A stretch of 35,976 nucleotides of DNA from Candidatus Kapaibacterium sp. (GTDB lineage Bacteria > Bacteroidota > Ignavibacteria > Kapaibacteriales > Kapaibacteriaceae), in the NCBI GenBank assembly GCA_030830285.1, contig JAURNF010000012.1, forward strand, positions 1-35,976, in the 5' to 3' direction. Below the pieces are notes generated by a model. The model saw only the letters and a list, made by a program, of their open reading frames with translations, was not told the origin of the DNA and did no database searches. How positions within the stretch are numbered: position 1 is the first letter of the stretch; every line of letters begins with the position of its first letter. Position numbers and translations under genes: made by a program. Below are positions 8,841 to 17,777 of this stretch, one piece after another.

Positions 8841-9823
8841 GTAGTGTGTTGAAGGAGTTCAAGAATCTGCACGGCATTGGTTGCCGCGCCCTTTCGAAGG
8901 TTATCGGCGACGATCCACATCAGCAGACCGTTCTCGACGCTATCATCACGACGAATTCGTCCGACGTATACGGGATCGGTTCCATCAGCTTCTGCGGGTG
9001 TTGGGTAGACGCCGTTCTGCGGCTCATCACGCACAACAACGCCGGGTGACGATGCGAGCAGTGCACGTGCGTCATCGGGAGTGCACGGCTGATCGGTTTC
9101 AATCGCGATCGATTCGCCGTGTCCACCCACAACAGGCACGCGGACACATGTCACTGCCATGCGCAGCGAAGGCATGTGAAGAATGCGACGTGTTTCGCGA
9201 ATCATCTTCTGTTCCTCTTCCGAGGATTCGTCGATGGCGTTGATTGTATGGAACACGGTGTTCCCTGCCAGACGATGCTGCGTGATCCGACGCTCCGGTT
9301 CACGTCCCGCAAGTTCGGCCGTTAGCTGGTCTATCCCCTGCTGTCCAGCCCCACTTGGCGATTGGTACGTGCTTACAACAAGACGTCGGCAACCCCATCG
9401 TTGAATGATTGGCTGCAAGGCAACGACAAGCTCGATCGTACTGCAATTGGGGTTCGCGATGATCCCGTTGTGCGTGTATGCGTCGGCGGGGTTCACCTCC
9501 GGCACCACAAGCGGAACATCTGGATGCATCCGCCACGCACTTGAGTTGTCGATCACGATACAGCCCGCGGCTGCAGCTATAGGAGCGAACTGCGTGCTGA
9601 GCGTGCCGCCGCAACTGAACAGCGCAACATCGATACCAGCGAAACTGTCGGCACGGAGTTCCTGTACTGTGAGCATCTCGCCACGAAATGGCAACTGTGT
9701 GCCAACGCTGCGCGCAGACGCAAGGAGCGTGAGCGACGAGATGGGGGTCGCGCGCTCTTCAAGCACGCGAAGCATGGTGCGGCCGACAAGACCTGTGGCA
9801 CCGACAATGGCAACATTTATCAC
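8837..9823 (-). CDS. asd: aspartate-semialdehyde dehydrogenase
   Basis: GTG start; MINVAIVGATGLVGRTMLRVL...IIDNSSAWRM...VPEVN...IANPNCSTIELVVAL...STYQSPSGAGQQG. Confidence 0.95.
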   Translation of the reverse strand: MINVAIVGATGLVGRTMLRVLEERATPISSLTLLASARSVGTQLPFRGEMLTVQELRADSFAGIDVALFSCGGTLSTQFAPIAAAAGCIVIDNSSAWRMHPDVPLVVPEVNPADAYTHNGIIANPNCSTIELVVALQPIIQRWGCRRLVVSTYQSPSGAGQQGIDQLTAELAGREPERRITQHRLAGNTVFHTINAIDESSEEEQKMIRETRRILHMPSLRMAVTCVRVPVVGGHGESIAIETDQPCTPDDARALLASSPGVVVRDEPQNGVYPTPAEADGTDPVYVGRIRRDDSVENGLLMWIVADNLRKGAATNAVQILELLQHTT

Positions 9824-9825
9824 GT

Positions 9826-9834
9826 GCGAAAATA
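9826..9834 (-). promoter_or_regulatory. TATTTTCGC -7-like element, 2 nt before asd GTG
   Basis: TAnnTTTG with T to C at one position; back-to-back with the + strand element 9845-9853. Confidence 0.5.
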
Positions 9835-9844
9835 CGTCGCATCA

Positions 9845-9853
9845 TACATTTGC
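9845..9853 (+). promoter_or_regulatory. TACATTTGC -7-like element, 4 nt before ATG 9858
   Basis: Exact TAnnTTTG. Confidence 0.6.
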
Positions 9854-9857
9854 GTGC

Positions 9858-10577
9858 ATGAAGACACTTCTCCTTAGCATCTGCATTCTGGCCAGCGTTA
9901 GCATGTCTGCGCAATCGATCGACCCATTCAGCTGGGAGGGTCGGATTGGGTACGACCTCAACAAGATTGAATCGACCAAGAATTCATCGCGCTTTGTGTC
10001 GGATGCAGCACAGCCGATCTACATCGCCATCCCTTCTGCGATGTACGTCTACGGCGTAGCAGCATCACTTATCGATGCACCATCTGCGGATAAGCGATAC
10101 ATGGCAGAAACGGGTCTGCAGCAGTTCATCTCGCTGGGCATCACATATGGCGCTGTGCTCGGACTCAAGATGGCGATCGACCGGGAGCGTCCGTATCAGA
10201 AGTATGCCGGGATGATCGAGAACGGCGAAGAAGGAAACGACAAGTACTTCTCCTCCATGCCATCGGGTCACGCCGCCGGCGCAGCAGCGTTCGCAACAAC
10301 CATGAGTTTGCGCTATCCACAGTGGTACGTCATCGTTCCCACTGTTGGCTGGGCGCTCTGGACTGGTTACGCGCGCATGAATCTTGGTGTGCACTTCCTC
10401 ACCGATATCTTGGCGGGCTATGCACTCGGTGCAGGTATTGCCTACGGCGTACACCTGCTCAGCAGCCAGATCTTCAATCTTGCCGATCCAATCCTGCCGG
10501 CGTCCGGCTCAAACACAGCACTTGGTCTGAGCGGCACGCCCTACACGCCAATCTTCAGTTTCACGACGACCTTCTGA
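9858..10577 (+). CDS. PAP2-family phosphatase with signal peptide
   Basis: MKTLLLSICILASVSMSAQ signal; KMAIDRERPY, SSMPSGHAAGAAA, GYARMNLGVHFLTDILAG = PAP2 phosphatase motifs. Confidence 0.9.
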   Translation: MKTLLLSICILASVSMSAQSIDPFSWEGRIGYDLNKIESTKNSSRFVSDAAQPIYIAIPSAMYVYGVAASLIDAPSADKRYMAETGLQQFISLGITYGAVLGLKMAIDRERPYQKYAGMIENGEEGNDKYFSSMPSGHAAGAAAFATTMSLRYPQWYVIVPTVGWALWTGYARMNLGVHFLTDILAGYALGAGIAYGVHLLSSQIFNLADPILPASGSNTALGLSGTPYTPIFSFTTTF

Positions 10578-11365
10578 TGCGCGTCGCCTGCGTTCAGTTC
10601 GCACCCGTGTTTGGCAACCTTGATGCCAACACCGAGATCATCGTCAACCACATTGATCAGATCGATGCCGACGTTATCGTGTTCCCTGAACTCGCAACGA
10701 GCGGGTACTTTCACCTGGGACATGACGAGGTAACACGCATTGCCGAACCGCTCGCTGGACCAACAACGCAGCGAGTAATTGACGCAGCAACTCGCAGCGG
10801 CAAGGTCGTTGTCTGCGGCTTTGCCGAACGCGATGGCGAGATGATGTACAACGCAGCACTCATCGCAGGTAAGGGCATCGCACAACCGCGCGTGTATCGC
10901 AAGACGCATCTCTTCTACAAGGAAACCCTCGGGTTTACCCCCGGCAACAGTGGGTTCTTCACCGTCTACATCGAGCATCTCGACTGTACCATCGGCACCA
11001 TGATCTGCTACGATTGGCGCTTTCCGGAGAGCGCACGCGCGCTCGCCCTGCAGGGTGCCGACCTCATCGTATGTCCATCGAACCTCGTCACGCACATCTG
11101 GCGCATGGCCATGCCTGTGCGCGCATTCGAAAACAAGGTCTACCTGGCTGTTGCCAATCGCACTGGGGCTGAACACAACGCAGGCGAGGACGTAGCATTC
11201 AACGGACAATCCGCGATCTATGGGTACAACGGCAGCGTGCTGGCCGATGCCCCTGCCGAGGGCGATGCAATCGTGATTGCCGAACTCCATCCCGAGCAAA
11301 CACGGGATAAGGCGTTCAACAGCATCAACGACATCTTCAAGGATCGGCGCGAGGACATGTACTAA
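10577..11365 (+). CDS. carbon-nitrogen hydrolase (nitrilase superfamily)
   Basis: MRVACVQFAPVFGNLDANTEII...VFPELATSGY...YRKTHLF...IGTMICYDWRFPESAR: Glu/Lys/Cys catalytic motifs. Confidence 0.92.
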   Translation: MRVACVQFAPVFGNLDANTEIIVNHIDQIDADVIVFPELATSGYFHLGHDEVTRIAEPLAGPTTQRVIDAATRSGKVVVCGFAERDGEMMYNAALIAGKGIAQPRVYRKTHLFYKETLGFTPGNSGFFTVYIEHLDCTIGTMICYDWRFPESARALALQGADLIVCPSNLVTHIWRMAMPVRAFENKVYLAVANRTGAEHNAGEDVAFNGQSAIYGYNGSVLADAPAEGDAIVIAELHPEQTRDKAFNSINDIFKDRREDMY

Positions 11366-11379
11366 CATTGTTAGTACAT
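11357..11379. promoter_or_regulatory. Perfect 23-bp palindrome ATGTACTAACA-T-TGTTAGTACAT, putative MazEF operator
   Basis: Two 11-bp inverted arms around one T; overlaps the nitrilase stop codon and the TACATTTG box upstream of the antitoxin gene. Confidence 0.7.
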
Positions 11380-11383
11380 TTGC
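11375..11383 (+). promoter_or_regulatory. TACATTTGC -7-like element upstream of mazE-like gene
   Basis: Exact TAnnTTTG; about 30 nt before ATG 11414 (leadered). Confidence 0.55.
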
Positions 11384-11413
11384 AGTCTCGTTCACCTTGT
11401 CACGTTTCGCACC

Positions 11414-11647
11414 ATGAAAACCACCTTACGTAGGATCGGCAACAGCCGCGGTGTGCTCATTCCAGCATCATTCCTCAAAGAGTGCAACATGACCGACACG
11501 GTCGAGATTGATATCGTCGATAATCGGATTGTGATTACTGCAGTTTCGGCACCACGGCAGGGATGGTTCCCGACTGCGGTGAACGACGCATCGGAGCTCG
11601 AGAGCATCCGCATTGACGACGACGCACCTGAGTGGGAGTGGGAATGA
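11414..11647 (+). CDS. mazE: MazE/AbrB-family antitoxin
   Basis: MKTTLRRIGNSRGVLIPASFLKECNMTDTVEIDIVDNRIVITA: SpoVT-AbrB/MazE DNA-binding fold pattern with acidic C-terminal tail. Confidence 0.9.
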   Translation: MKTTLRRIGNSRGVLIPASFLKECNMTDTVEIDIVDNRIVITAVSAPRQGWFPTAVNDASELESIRIDDDAPEWEWE

Positions 11648-11970
11648 GGAATGCCACTCCATCGCTGCAACGAGGCGAAGTGTGGTGGGTCAACCTCGAT
11701 CCAACCATTGGCACAGAGATCTGTAAGTCACGTCCAGCTGTCATCATCTCGCCAGGCGACATGAATGCGGCGCTGCCGCGTGTGATTATCGCTCCACTCA
11801 CGTCAAAATCTCACCCACTTGGGTGTCGACCCCAAGTGACGTTTAAGCGGAAGCGAGGGTTGATTCTTCTCGACCAACTGCGTGCTATTGACAAACAGCG
11901 GCTCATTCGCCCTATGGGTATGATCTCCGAGGAGCTATGGCTTCCTGTGCTTTTGGAGATGCTGAGTTAG
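11644..11970 (+). CDS. mazF: MazF/PemK-family toxin (endoribonuclease)
   Basis: GEVWWVNLDPTIGTEICKSRPAVIIS...RVIIAPLTSK...GLILLDQLRAIDKQRL; ATGA overlap with the antitoxin. Confidence 0.93.
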   Translation: MRNATPSLQRGEVWWVNLDPTIGTEICKSRPAVIISPGDMNAALPRVIIAPLTSKSHPLGCRPQVTFKRKRGLILLDQLRAIDKQRLIRPMGMISEELWLPVLLEMLS

Positions 11971-11981
11971 CATCGCTACCG

Positions 11982-11990
11982 TAACTTCGC
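11982..11990 (+). promoter_or_regulatory. TAACTTCGC -7-like element, 2 nt before murC ATG
   Basis: TAnnTTTG with one T to C. Confidence 0.45.
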
Positions 11991-11992
11991 TC

Positions 11993-13363
11993 ATGGTTTT
12001 TTCTTCTGTACGGCACATTCACTTCGTCGGTATCGGCGGCATTGGCATGAGCGGCATCGCCGAGATCCTGCTTTCGCAGGGCTTTAGCGTTAGCGGCTCG
12101 GACCTCCACCGTACAGAGGTCACAGACCATTTGGCTTCGTTGGGCGCTCGCATTTGTGTTGGACATAGCGCCGATCACCTTGGTGATGCAGAAGTGGTTG
12201 TGTATTCCAGTGCCGTTCGCCCTGACGCCAACCCAGAGACGCGTGCCGCGCTCGACCGGAAGATCCCGATCATTCGTCGTGCAGAAATGCTCAGCGAAGT
12301 GTCGCGCCTGAAGTACTGTCTGGCCATTGCGGGCACGCACGGCAAGACCACCACAACATCCATGTGTGGACTCGTGATGATGAAGGCAGGGATGGACCCA
12401 ACGGTCATCGTCGGCGGCAAGCTCAAAGGGTTAGGGGGCTCCAATGCTCGCCTTGGTCACGGTGATTGGATCGTGCTCGAGGCAGATGAGTACGATAGAT
12501 CCTTCTTGCAGCTTCTACCCACGATCGCCATCATCACCAACGTCGAAGCAGACCACCTCGATATCTACAGCGATCTCGACGACATCAAAGAAGCGTTCTG
12601 CGAATTCACAAACAAGGTACCGTTCTACGGTACGGCCTGCGTCTGTATCGACGACGAAGGCGTTCGTGATATCCTTCCGTCGATCTCACGCGTGGTCATG
12701 ACCTTTGGCACATCGGACGATGCGACGGTACGTGCCACCAACATCGTCTACACGCAGCGCAATACGACCTTCACGCTCACAGTCAATGGTGTCGATCGCG
12801 GCGAGATCATGCTGCATGTTCCGGGCGAGCACAACGTGCGCAATGCTCTGGCGGCCTGCGCGATGGCGCTTCGCTGCGGGATTGCGTTCGAGAAGATTCG
12901 CGACGGACTTGCAGACTTTGGCGGCGTCTACCGTCGTTTCGAGCTGCGTGGCGAGCGCAACGGCGTGCTTGTCATCGATGATTATGCGCATCACCCAACG
13001 GAGATTCGCGCGACCATCGACGCAGCGCGCAACGGCTGGCCGGGACGTCGAGTGGTGGCGGTGTTCCAACCCCATACGTACACACGAACGCGTGACTTCG
13101 TTGACGAGTTTGCCAGTGCCTGTGCCGAGGCCGATGTCGTCGTCCTCACCGATGTCTACGCAGCGCGCGAACAGCCAATCCCAGGCATCACGGGAGAGCT
13201 TCTCGCCACGGCTGCACGCGCTCTTGGACATTCCAGCGTGCACTATGTACCCAACGTCGTGGATGTCGCCGGACAGATTTCGGGCATGCTCCAACCGGGC
13301 GACGTCGTCCTGACCATGGGGGCTGGCGATATTCACAAAGTGGCCACCGCCCTCGTCGATTAG
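11993..13363 (+). CDS. murC: UDP-N-acetylmuramate--L-alanine ligase
   Basis: VRHIHFVGIGGIGMSGIAEILLSQGFSVSGSD...IAGTHGKTTTTSM...LEADEYDRSFLQL...NVEADHLD...DDYAHHPTEI. Confidence 0.97.
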   Translation: MVFSSVRHIHFVGIGGIGMSGIAEILLSQGFSVSGSDLHRTEVTDHLASLGARICVGHSADHLGDAEVVVYSSAVRPDANPETRAALDRKIPIIRRAEMLSEVSRLKYCLAIAGTHGKTTTTSMCGLVMMKAGMDPTVIVGGKLKGLGGSNARLGHGDWIVLEADEYDRSFLQLLPTIAIITNVEADHLDIYSDLDDIKEAFCEFTNKVPFYGTACVCIDDEGVRDILPSISRVVMTFGTSDDATVRATNIVYTQRNTTFTLTVNGVDRGEIMLHVPGEHNVRNALAACAMALRCGIAFEKIRDGLADFGGVYRRFELRGERNGVLVIDDYAHHPTEIRATIDAARNGWPGRRVVAVFQPHTYTRTRDFVDEFASACAEADVVVLTDVYAAREQPIPGITGELLATAARALGHSSVHYVPNVVDVAGQISGMLQPGDVVLTMGAGDIHKVATALVD

Positions 13364-13397
13364 CCACCGTCTGGGCGTGCGCTAAGCCTGCCCTAAC

Positions 13398-13406
13398 TAA
13401 ATTTGC
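13398..13406 (+). promoter_or_regulatory. TAAATTTGC -7-like element
   Basis: Exact TAnnTTTG, 55 nt before ATG 13462 (leadered). Confidence 0.45.
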
Positions 13407-13461
13407 CGTTCGGGCGTCTTGGACGTCTGCTTTCCATCACTTCTAGATCGTGCAACATTTC

Positions 13462-15594
13462 ATGACGAAGTCTGCCATGACGACGATTCGTGTAGCAACG
13501 CTCGTGTTGAGCGTCCTTGTTCTTACCTCTGGCGCATCTGCGCAGAAGGCGAAGAAGAATGCCTCGCGTGTAATCGCCCCCTCAACAGTACTCGCCACCG
13601 TCGGCTCCGAGAATGTTACCCTCGGCGATGTAGAACGTGCGTTTCAGAAGAACCTCACACGTCGCGAGACACCGTTCGCGTCGGTACCCCGCGATACAGC
13701 GATGGAATTCTTACGTCTGTACACGAACTACCGCTTGAAGGTAGCAGATGCGAAGGATCGCGGCATTCACAAGGATTCAGCCGTCAAGGTCGATCTCGCA
13801 AACAACCGTCGGTTGCTTTCTGAGACATTCTTCTACGACAAAGCTGTCGTTGACAAGCGCGTTGAGCTGCTCGCACAGCGCCGCCTAAAGGAACTCAAGA
13901 TTGGCATCATTCTCTCGGCGATTCCTGATCACGCAACACGTCAGTGGGATACCACTGGCAGCCGCCTCAAGGCAGAGCGCTTTATCGCTGCCTTGAATGC
14001 AGGCGCAGACTTCGAGAAACTTGCGCGCGATTCGTCGGACGACAAGGAAACCGCTAAGGATGGCGGCATGCTTCCATGGATTTCTGGCGGAACCATCATC
14101 AAGGCCGTTGAAGACGAAGCATACGCGCTCAAGCCAGGTCAGGCATCACCAAAGCCAGTGACTTCACGCTTTGGCTACTTCATCGTAAAGGTTCTGCGTG
14201 AAGAGCCACGTGAGCAGGTGAAGTTCCGACACATCCTGCTTCAAGCAAAGGACGGACGTGACAGCGTTGCAACGGATGCGCTTGCAGATTCGCTGCTGCA
14301 GATCCTTGCGCTGAAGCCAGCACAACAACAAGCTGCACTCAATGCGCGACGAGTCACAAGCACGGGCGATGTGTTCGCAGATCTCGCACAGGCATACTCA
14401 GACGACAAGGCATCAGCTGCAAAGGGTGGCTTCTTGGGTAGCACGTATTCGCGCTCAGGGGGCATGGAAGCAAACGGACAGCGACTCGTGCCTGCGTTCG
14501 AAGAAGCGATCTTCCAACTCAAGGATGGACAGATCTCGGGCAAGGTCAAGACGCTCTTTGGAACACACATCATCGTGCACGACTCTACAAAGCGCGCAGA
14601 TGCAAGCGTTGAGCGCGATGCTGCAAAGCGCACGTACCGTCGACTGTACTTCGAAGAAGACAAGCGCATGGTGCTCGACTCGGTAAAGAACGCCCTTGGA
14701 TATCGCTGGGTGCCTGAGGCGCTTGCCATGTTCCTCGAAGCGATCGACTCAACGAAGAACACGCAAGACACAACATGGGCACGGAAGGTCACACCGTTTA
14801 TGTCTGACAAGGTGATCTACACCATGCCACGCGGTCCAATTACGATCGGACAGTTCACCGACTCACTGCGTCTGCGCATCGACATGCGTGGATTCACGTT
14901 GAATCGTGCTGGACTCGATCGTGCCATCAACAAGATTGGCGACCCGCTTGCACTCGAGCAAGCAACGAAGGATCTCGAAGTTCGCTATCCAGACTTTGCA
15001 TCGCTGATGCAAGAGTTCAACGACGGGATTCTTCTCTTCAAGGTCGAAGAGAAGGAAGTGTGGAGCAAGCTGCGTTTCGACACAGTGGATGCACGTGCGT
15101 TCTACGACACAACGCGTGCACGTTGGATGACCGAAGCAAAGGTCAATCTCACGGAGTGTTATCTCCTGAACGACTCGTTGGCAAAGGCAATTGCCGAGCG
15201 CGCACGCAAGGGCGAGAATCTTGCAACGCTTGCTGCAGAGTACACACAGCGCGAGGGCGCACGTGATCGTAAGGGCTCATTACTCGCGCAATCACCGAAG
15301 TCATCGAAGCTTGCACAAAGGGTTACTGCAACAACCAAGGTTGGCGACATCATTGGTCCATTCCCAAGTGATGCCGGTTGGAGTGTCATTCGATACGACG
15401 GTCCGGTAGCACCGCAGCAGAAGTCGTTCGACGACGCGCTGACAGAGCTTGCGCCTGCATACCAAGACGCACTCCAGAAGCGTCTCACCGAAGCATGGTT
15501 GTCGGGCGTGCGTGTCAAGCACCCAGTTGTGTACAACACAAAGACAATCGACGGCATCTGGACGGCATCGAAGACATCACGTTCGAAGAACTAA
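13462..15594 (+). CDS. periplasmic peptidylprolyl isomerase (PpiC/parvulin-type)
   Basis: Signal peptide VATLVLSVLVLTSGASAQ; FRHILLQAK... and parvulin-like repeats ending FGYFIVKV / FGTHIIVHD. Start chosen at 13462; 13450 possible. Confidence 0.87.
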   Translation: MTKSAMTTIRVATLVLSVLVLTSGASAQKAKKNASRVIAPSTVLATVGSENVTLGDVERAFQKNLTRRETPFASVPRDTAMEFLRLYTNYRLKVADAKDRGIHKDSAVKVDLANNRRLLSETFFYDKAVVDKRVELLAQRRLKELKIGIILSAIPDHATRQWDTTGSRLKAERFIAALNAGADFEKLARDSSDDKETAKDGGMLPWISGGTIIKAVEDEAYALKPGQASPKPVTSRFGYFIVKVLREEPREQVKFRHILLQAKDGRDSVATDALADSLLQILALKPAQQQAALNARRVTSTGDVFADLAQAYSDDKASAAKGGFLGSTYSRSGGMEANGQRLVPAFEEAIFQLKDGQISGKVKTLFGTHIIVHDSTKRADASVERDAAKRTYRRLYFEEDKRMVLDSVKNALGYRWVPEALAMFLEAIDSTKNTQDTTWARKVTPFMSDKVIYTMPRGPITIGQFTDSLRLRIDMRGFTLNRAGLDRAINKIGDPLALEQATKDLEVRYPDFASLMQEFNDGILLFKVEEKEVWSKLRFDTVDARAFYDTTRARWMTEAKVNLTECYLLNDSLAKAIAERARKGENLATLAAEYTQREGARDRKGSLLAQSPKSSKLAQRVTATTKVGDIIGPFPSDAGWSVIRYDGPVAPQQKSFDDALTELAPAYQDALQKRLTEAWLSGVRVKHPVVYNTKTIDGIWTASKTSRSKN

Positions 15595-15609
15595 CTACGT
15601 CGGCACACC

Positions 15610-16890
15610 ATGCGCACCCATCTCATCATCGTAACGATCATCCTCTTGAGCATTCTCACACTTCGTGGGCGTGCGCAGGATTCCATGGAGGGCATTGTTG
15701 CGATTGTTGGACGTGAGATTGTGCTCAAGTCAGACGTCGATGGACAGATGGAAATCATGGCGCAGCGCGATCCAAAGGTCAGCCGCAAGGATCCCGCGTT
15801 GCGTCAAGCCGTGCTTGATCAGCTCATCAACGAGCGCTTGATCATGACCAAGGCCATCGAGGACAGTGTCGAGGTGACAGAGGATGAGATCACGCAGCGC
15901 ATGGAGTATCAACTGCAATCGTTGATCCAGCAGTTTGGCTCTGAAAAGCGCATTGAAGACATGTATGGCATGAGCATGGCGCGCATCCGTCGTGAGTTTC
16001 GCGACGAGATCCGCAAGCGTCTACTTGTCGAGAAGATGCAGCAGAAGCAGTTCGCCGACATCAAGGCAACCCGTGCTGATGTTGAGGGATTTTACGAGCG
16101 GTACCGCGATTCGCTACCATCGATCCCTGAGCGTGTTGATCTCTACCACATTGTGAAGTACGTCAAGCCCTCGACTGAGAAGAACAAGGAAGCCGAAGCA
16201 CTCGCGTTACGCATCCGCGACTCAATCGTCAAGGGTGGATCATTCAGCGAGTTTGCGCGCAGGCATTCGGCCGACCCAATGAGTGCTGCCAATGGTGGCG
16301 ACTTGGGCACGGTGGAAAAGGGCAAGTTCGTTCCGTCCTTCGAAGCCGCTGCCTTCGCGCTGAGTCCGAACGAGATCTCCGCACCCGTTGAATCGCCCTT
16401 CGGATGGCATGTTATCCAGCTCATCTCGAAGACGTCGACCACTATGACTACGCGGCACATCCTTATTCGCGTCAGTCAGAGCGAAGCAGATCGCGATTCT
16501 GCCAAGGCTCAACTGTTGCGTATGAAGCAGGCTGTCGAGTTAGGCGATAGTTTCGAGAAGATCGCACGTGAGTACAGCGACGAGCGCGAGACACAAGGCT
16601 TTGGCGGTGCGATGGGTCAGATCGAACTCTCGCGTCTCCCAGAGGACATGCGCAGCGCCATCAACGCGCTCAAGGACGGCAGCGTGTCGGACCCAATGCC
16701 GTACGCAGCCGATCCAACGAAGCCTGGCTATCACATCCTGTATCGCAAGCGTCTCATCCCAGCGCACAAGCCCTCGGTGGACGACGATTACAAGCAGCTC
16801 GAGCAAATGGCATCGTTCGAGAAGAAGCAACGTCTCGAGCAGGAGTGGATCCTGAAGCTCCGCCGCGAGCTGTATTGGGAAGTGAAGTAG
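15610..16890 (+). CDS. surA: SurA-like periplasmic chaperone/peptidylprolyl isomerase
   Basis: Signal peptide then GIVAIVGREIVLKSDVDGQM...ALRQAVLDQLINERLI...; two parvulin domains (FGWHVIQL; TTRHILIRV). Confidence 0.88.
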   Translation: MRTHLIIVTIILLSILTLRGRAQDSMEGIVAIVGREIVLKSDVDGQMEIMAQRDPKVSRKDPALRQAVLDQLINERLIMTKAIEDSVEVTEDEITQRMEYQLQSLIQQFGSEKRIEDMYGMSMARIRREFRDEIRKRLLVEKMQQKQFADIKATRADVEGFYERYRDSLPSIPERVDLYHIVKYVKPSTEKNKEAEALALRIRDSIVKGGSFSEFARRHSADPMSAANGGDLGTVEKGKFVPSFEAAAFALSPNEISAPVESPFGWHVIQLISKTSTTMTTRHILIRVSQSEADRDSAKAQLLRMKQAVELGDSFEKIAREYSDERETQGFGGAMGQIELSRLPEDMRSAINALKDGSVSDPMPYAADPTKPGYHILYRKRLIPAHKPSVDDDYKQLEQMASFEKKQRLEQEWILKLRRELYWEVK

Positions 16891-16906
16891 GTCCCCCCGA
16901 GCTCCG

Positions 16907-16914
16907 TATCTTGC
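16907..16914 (+). promoter_or_regulatory. TATCTTGC element (one T short of TATCTTTGC), 3 nt before ATG 16918
   Basis: Context CTCCGTATCTTGCGGCATG parallels lepA CTCCGTATCTTTGC. Confidence 0.35.
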
Positions 16915-16917
16915 GGC

Positions 16918-17469
16918 ATGCAGGTTTCTTCACGCTGGTTTAAACTCTTCATTACCCTGTTCGCGCTTGGCGGTGTTGTGTGGTTTGGCACAAGCATCAC
17001 GCGGATGGTTGTTGGGTTTGATGTATTTGTCCCTGGGACGCTCGAACTGAAGACGACGCACTCGGAAGAGGTGCGTCTCCATACGATTTGGCTGTTTACC
17101 CTCTTGGGTGGGTGGACGGGTTGGGCGTTCGGCGTTGCCACAGTGGGTGGCTTGGGCACGGCAGTGATGCTACGCTCCCAGTATCGGACGCATGGCTATC
17201 TGATGATGGCCACGATCCTCTTCGCCCTCCTGATCCCTGTTCAAGCGTACGTTGCATGGCAAGACTATACGCTATGGACGCTGTTCGACCGTACGTCGGG
17301 GATGCCCCTTGCACAACCAGCAGAGATCCTGCGCGTGTTCCTGTACCGCTACACAACAACGGCTGTGAACGTGATGATTGGGATGTCGATGCTGGCTGCG
17401 CTGACTATCCTTCTTGTGATCACACTCCGTCCACTGGTTCAATCTTCTGTTTCGAACGCACGCTCATGA
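16918..17469 (+). CDS. hypothetical multi-pass membrane protein
   Basis: Four hydrophobic stretches (LFITLFALGGVVWFG; LFTLLGGWTGWAFGVATVGGLG; MMATILFALLIPVQAYV; VMIGMSMLAALTILLVITL). Confidence 0.7.
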   Translation: MQVSSRWFKLFITLFALGGVVWFGTSITRMVVGFDVFVPGTLELKTTHSEEVRLHTIWLFTLLGGWTGWAFGVATVGGLGTAVMLRSQYRTHGYLMMATILFALLIPVQAYVAWQDYTLWTLFDRTSGMPLAQPAEILRVFLYRYTTTAVNVMIGMSMLAALTILLVITLRPLVQSSVSNARS

Positions 17470-17777
17470 AGGCCGATAAGCTTTTCGACGAACTTCTTGC
17501 CCTGGCTAAGTCCCTCGGATATTCAGTCCGCCGCGAGTCGGGCACCTTCCGCGGTGGCGCATGCGTGGTCCACGAGCAACGCGTAATCCTGATCAACCGC
17601 TCAATGCCGATCGAGGCAGCTGCGGTGATTCTCGCGCGCGCACTCGCGCGCTTCGTCCCAGAAGATCAGTTCATGAAGCCAGCCGTGCGCGATATCATCG
17701 ATCGTGAGCAAGCATACCTTGCGGCACATCCTGATGTGACCTTCGCGCCCCAACAACAACCGGAAGAAGCCGCGTGA
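17466..17777 (+). CDS. conserved hypothetical protein
   Basis: MKADKLFDELLALAKSLGYSVRRESGTFRGGACVVHEQRVILINRSMP...; 4-nt ATGA and GTGA overlaps with neighbours. Confidence 0.75.
   Translation: MKADKLFDELLALAKSLGYSVRRESGTFRGGACVVHEQRVILINRSMPIEAAAVILARALARFVPEDQFMKPAVRDIIDREQAYLAAHPDVTFAPQQQPEEAA

Noticed and set aside
10541-11395. 284-aa minus-strand ORF opposite the nitrilase gene
   Set aside because: Antisense to a well-supported CDS, no recognisable domain; frame-mirroring is common at this GC content.
12686-13336. 216-aa minus-strand and 202-aa plus-strand ORFs overlapping murC
   Set aside because: Shadow frames of murC with no family features.
13407-13461. Possible hairpin (ggcgtcttggacgtc) in the PPIase leader as a riboswitch or thermosensor
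   Set aside because: Short imperfect stem only; no conserved architecture that I can recognise.
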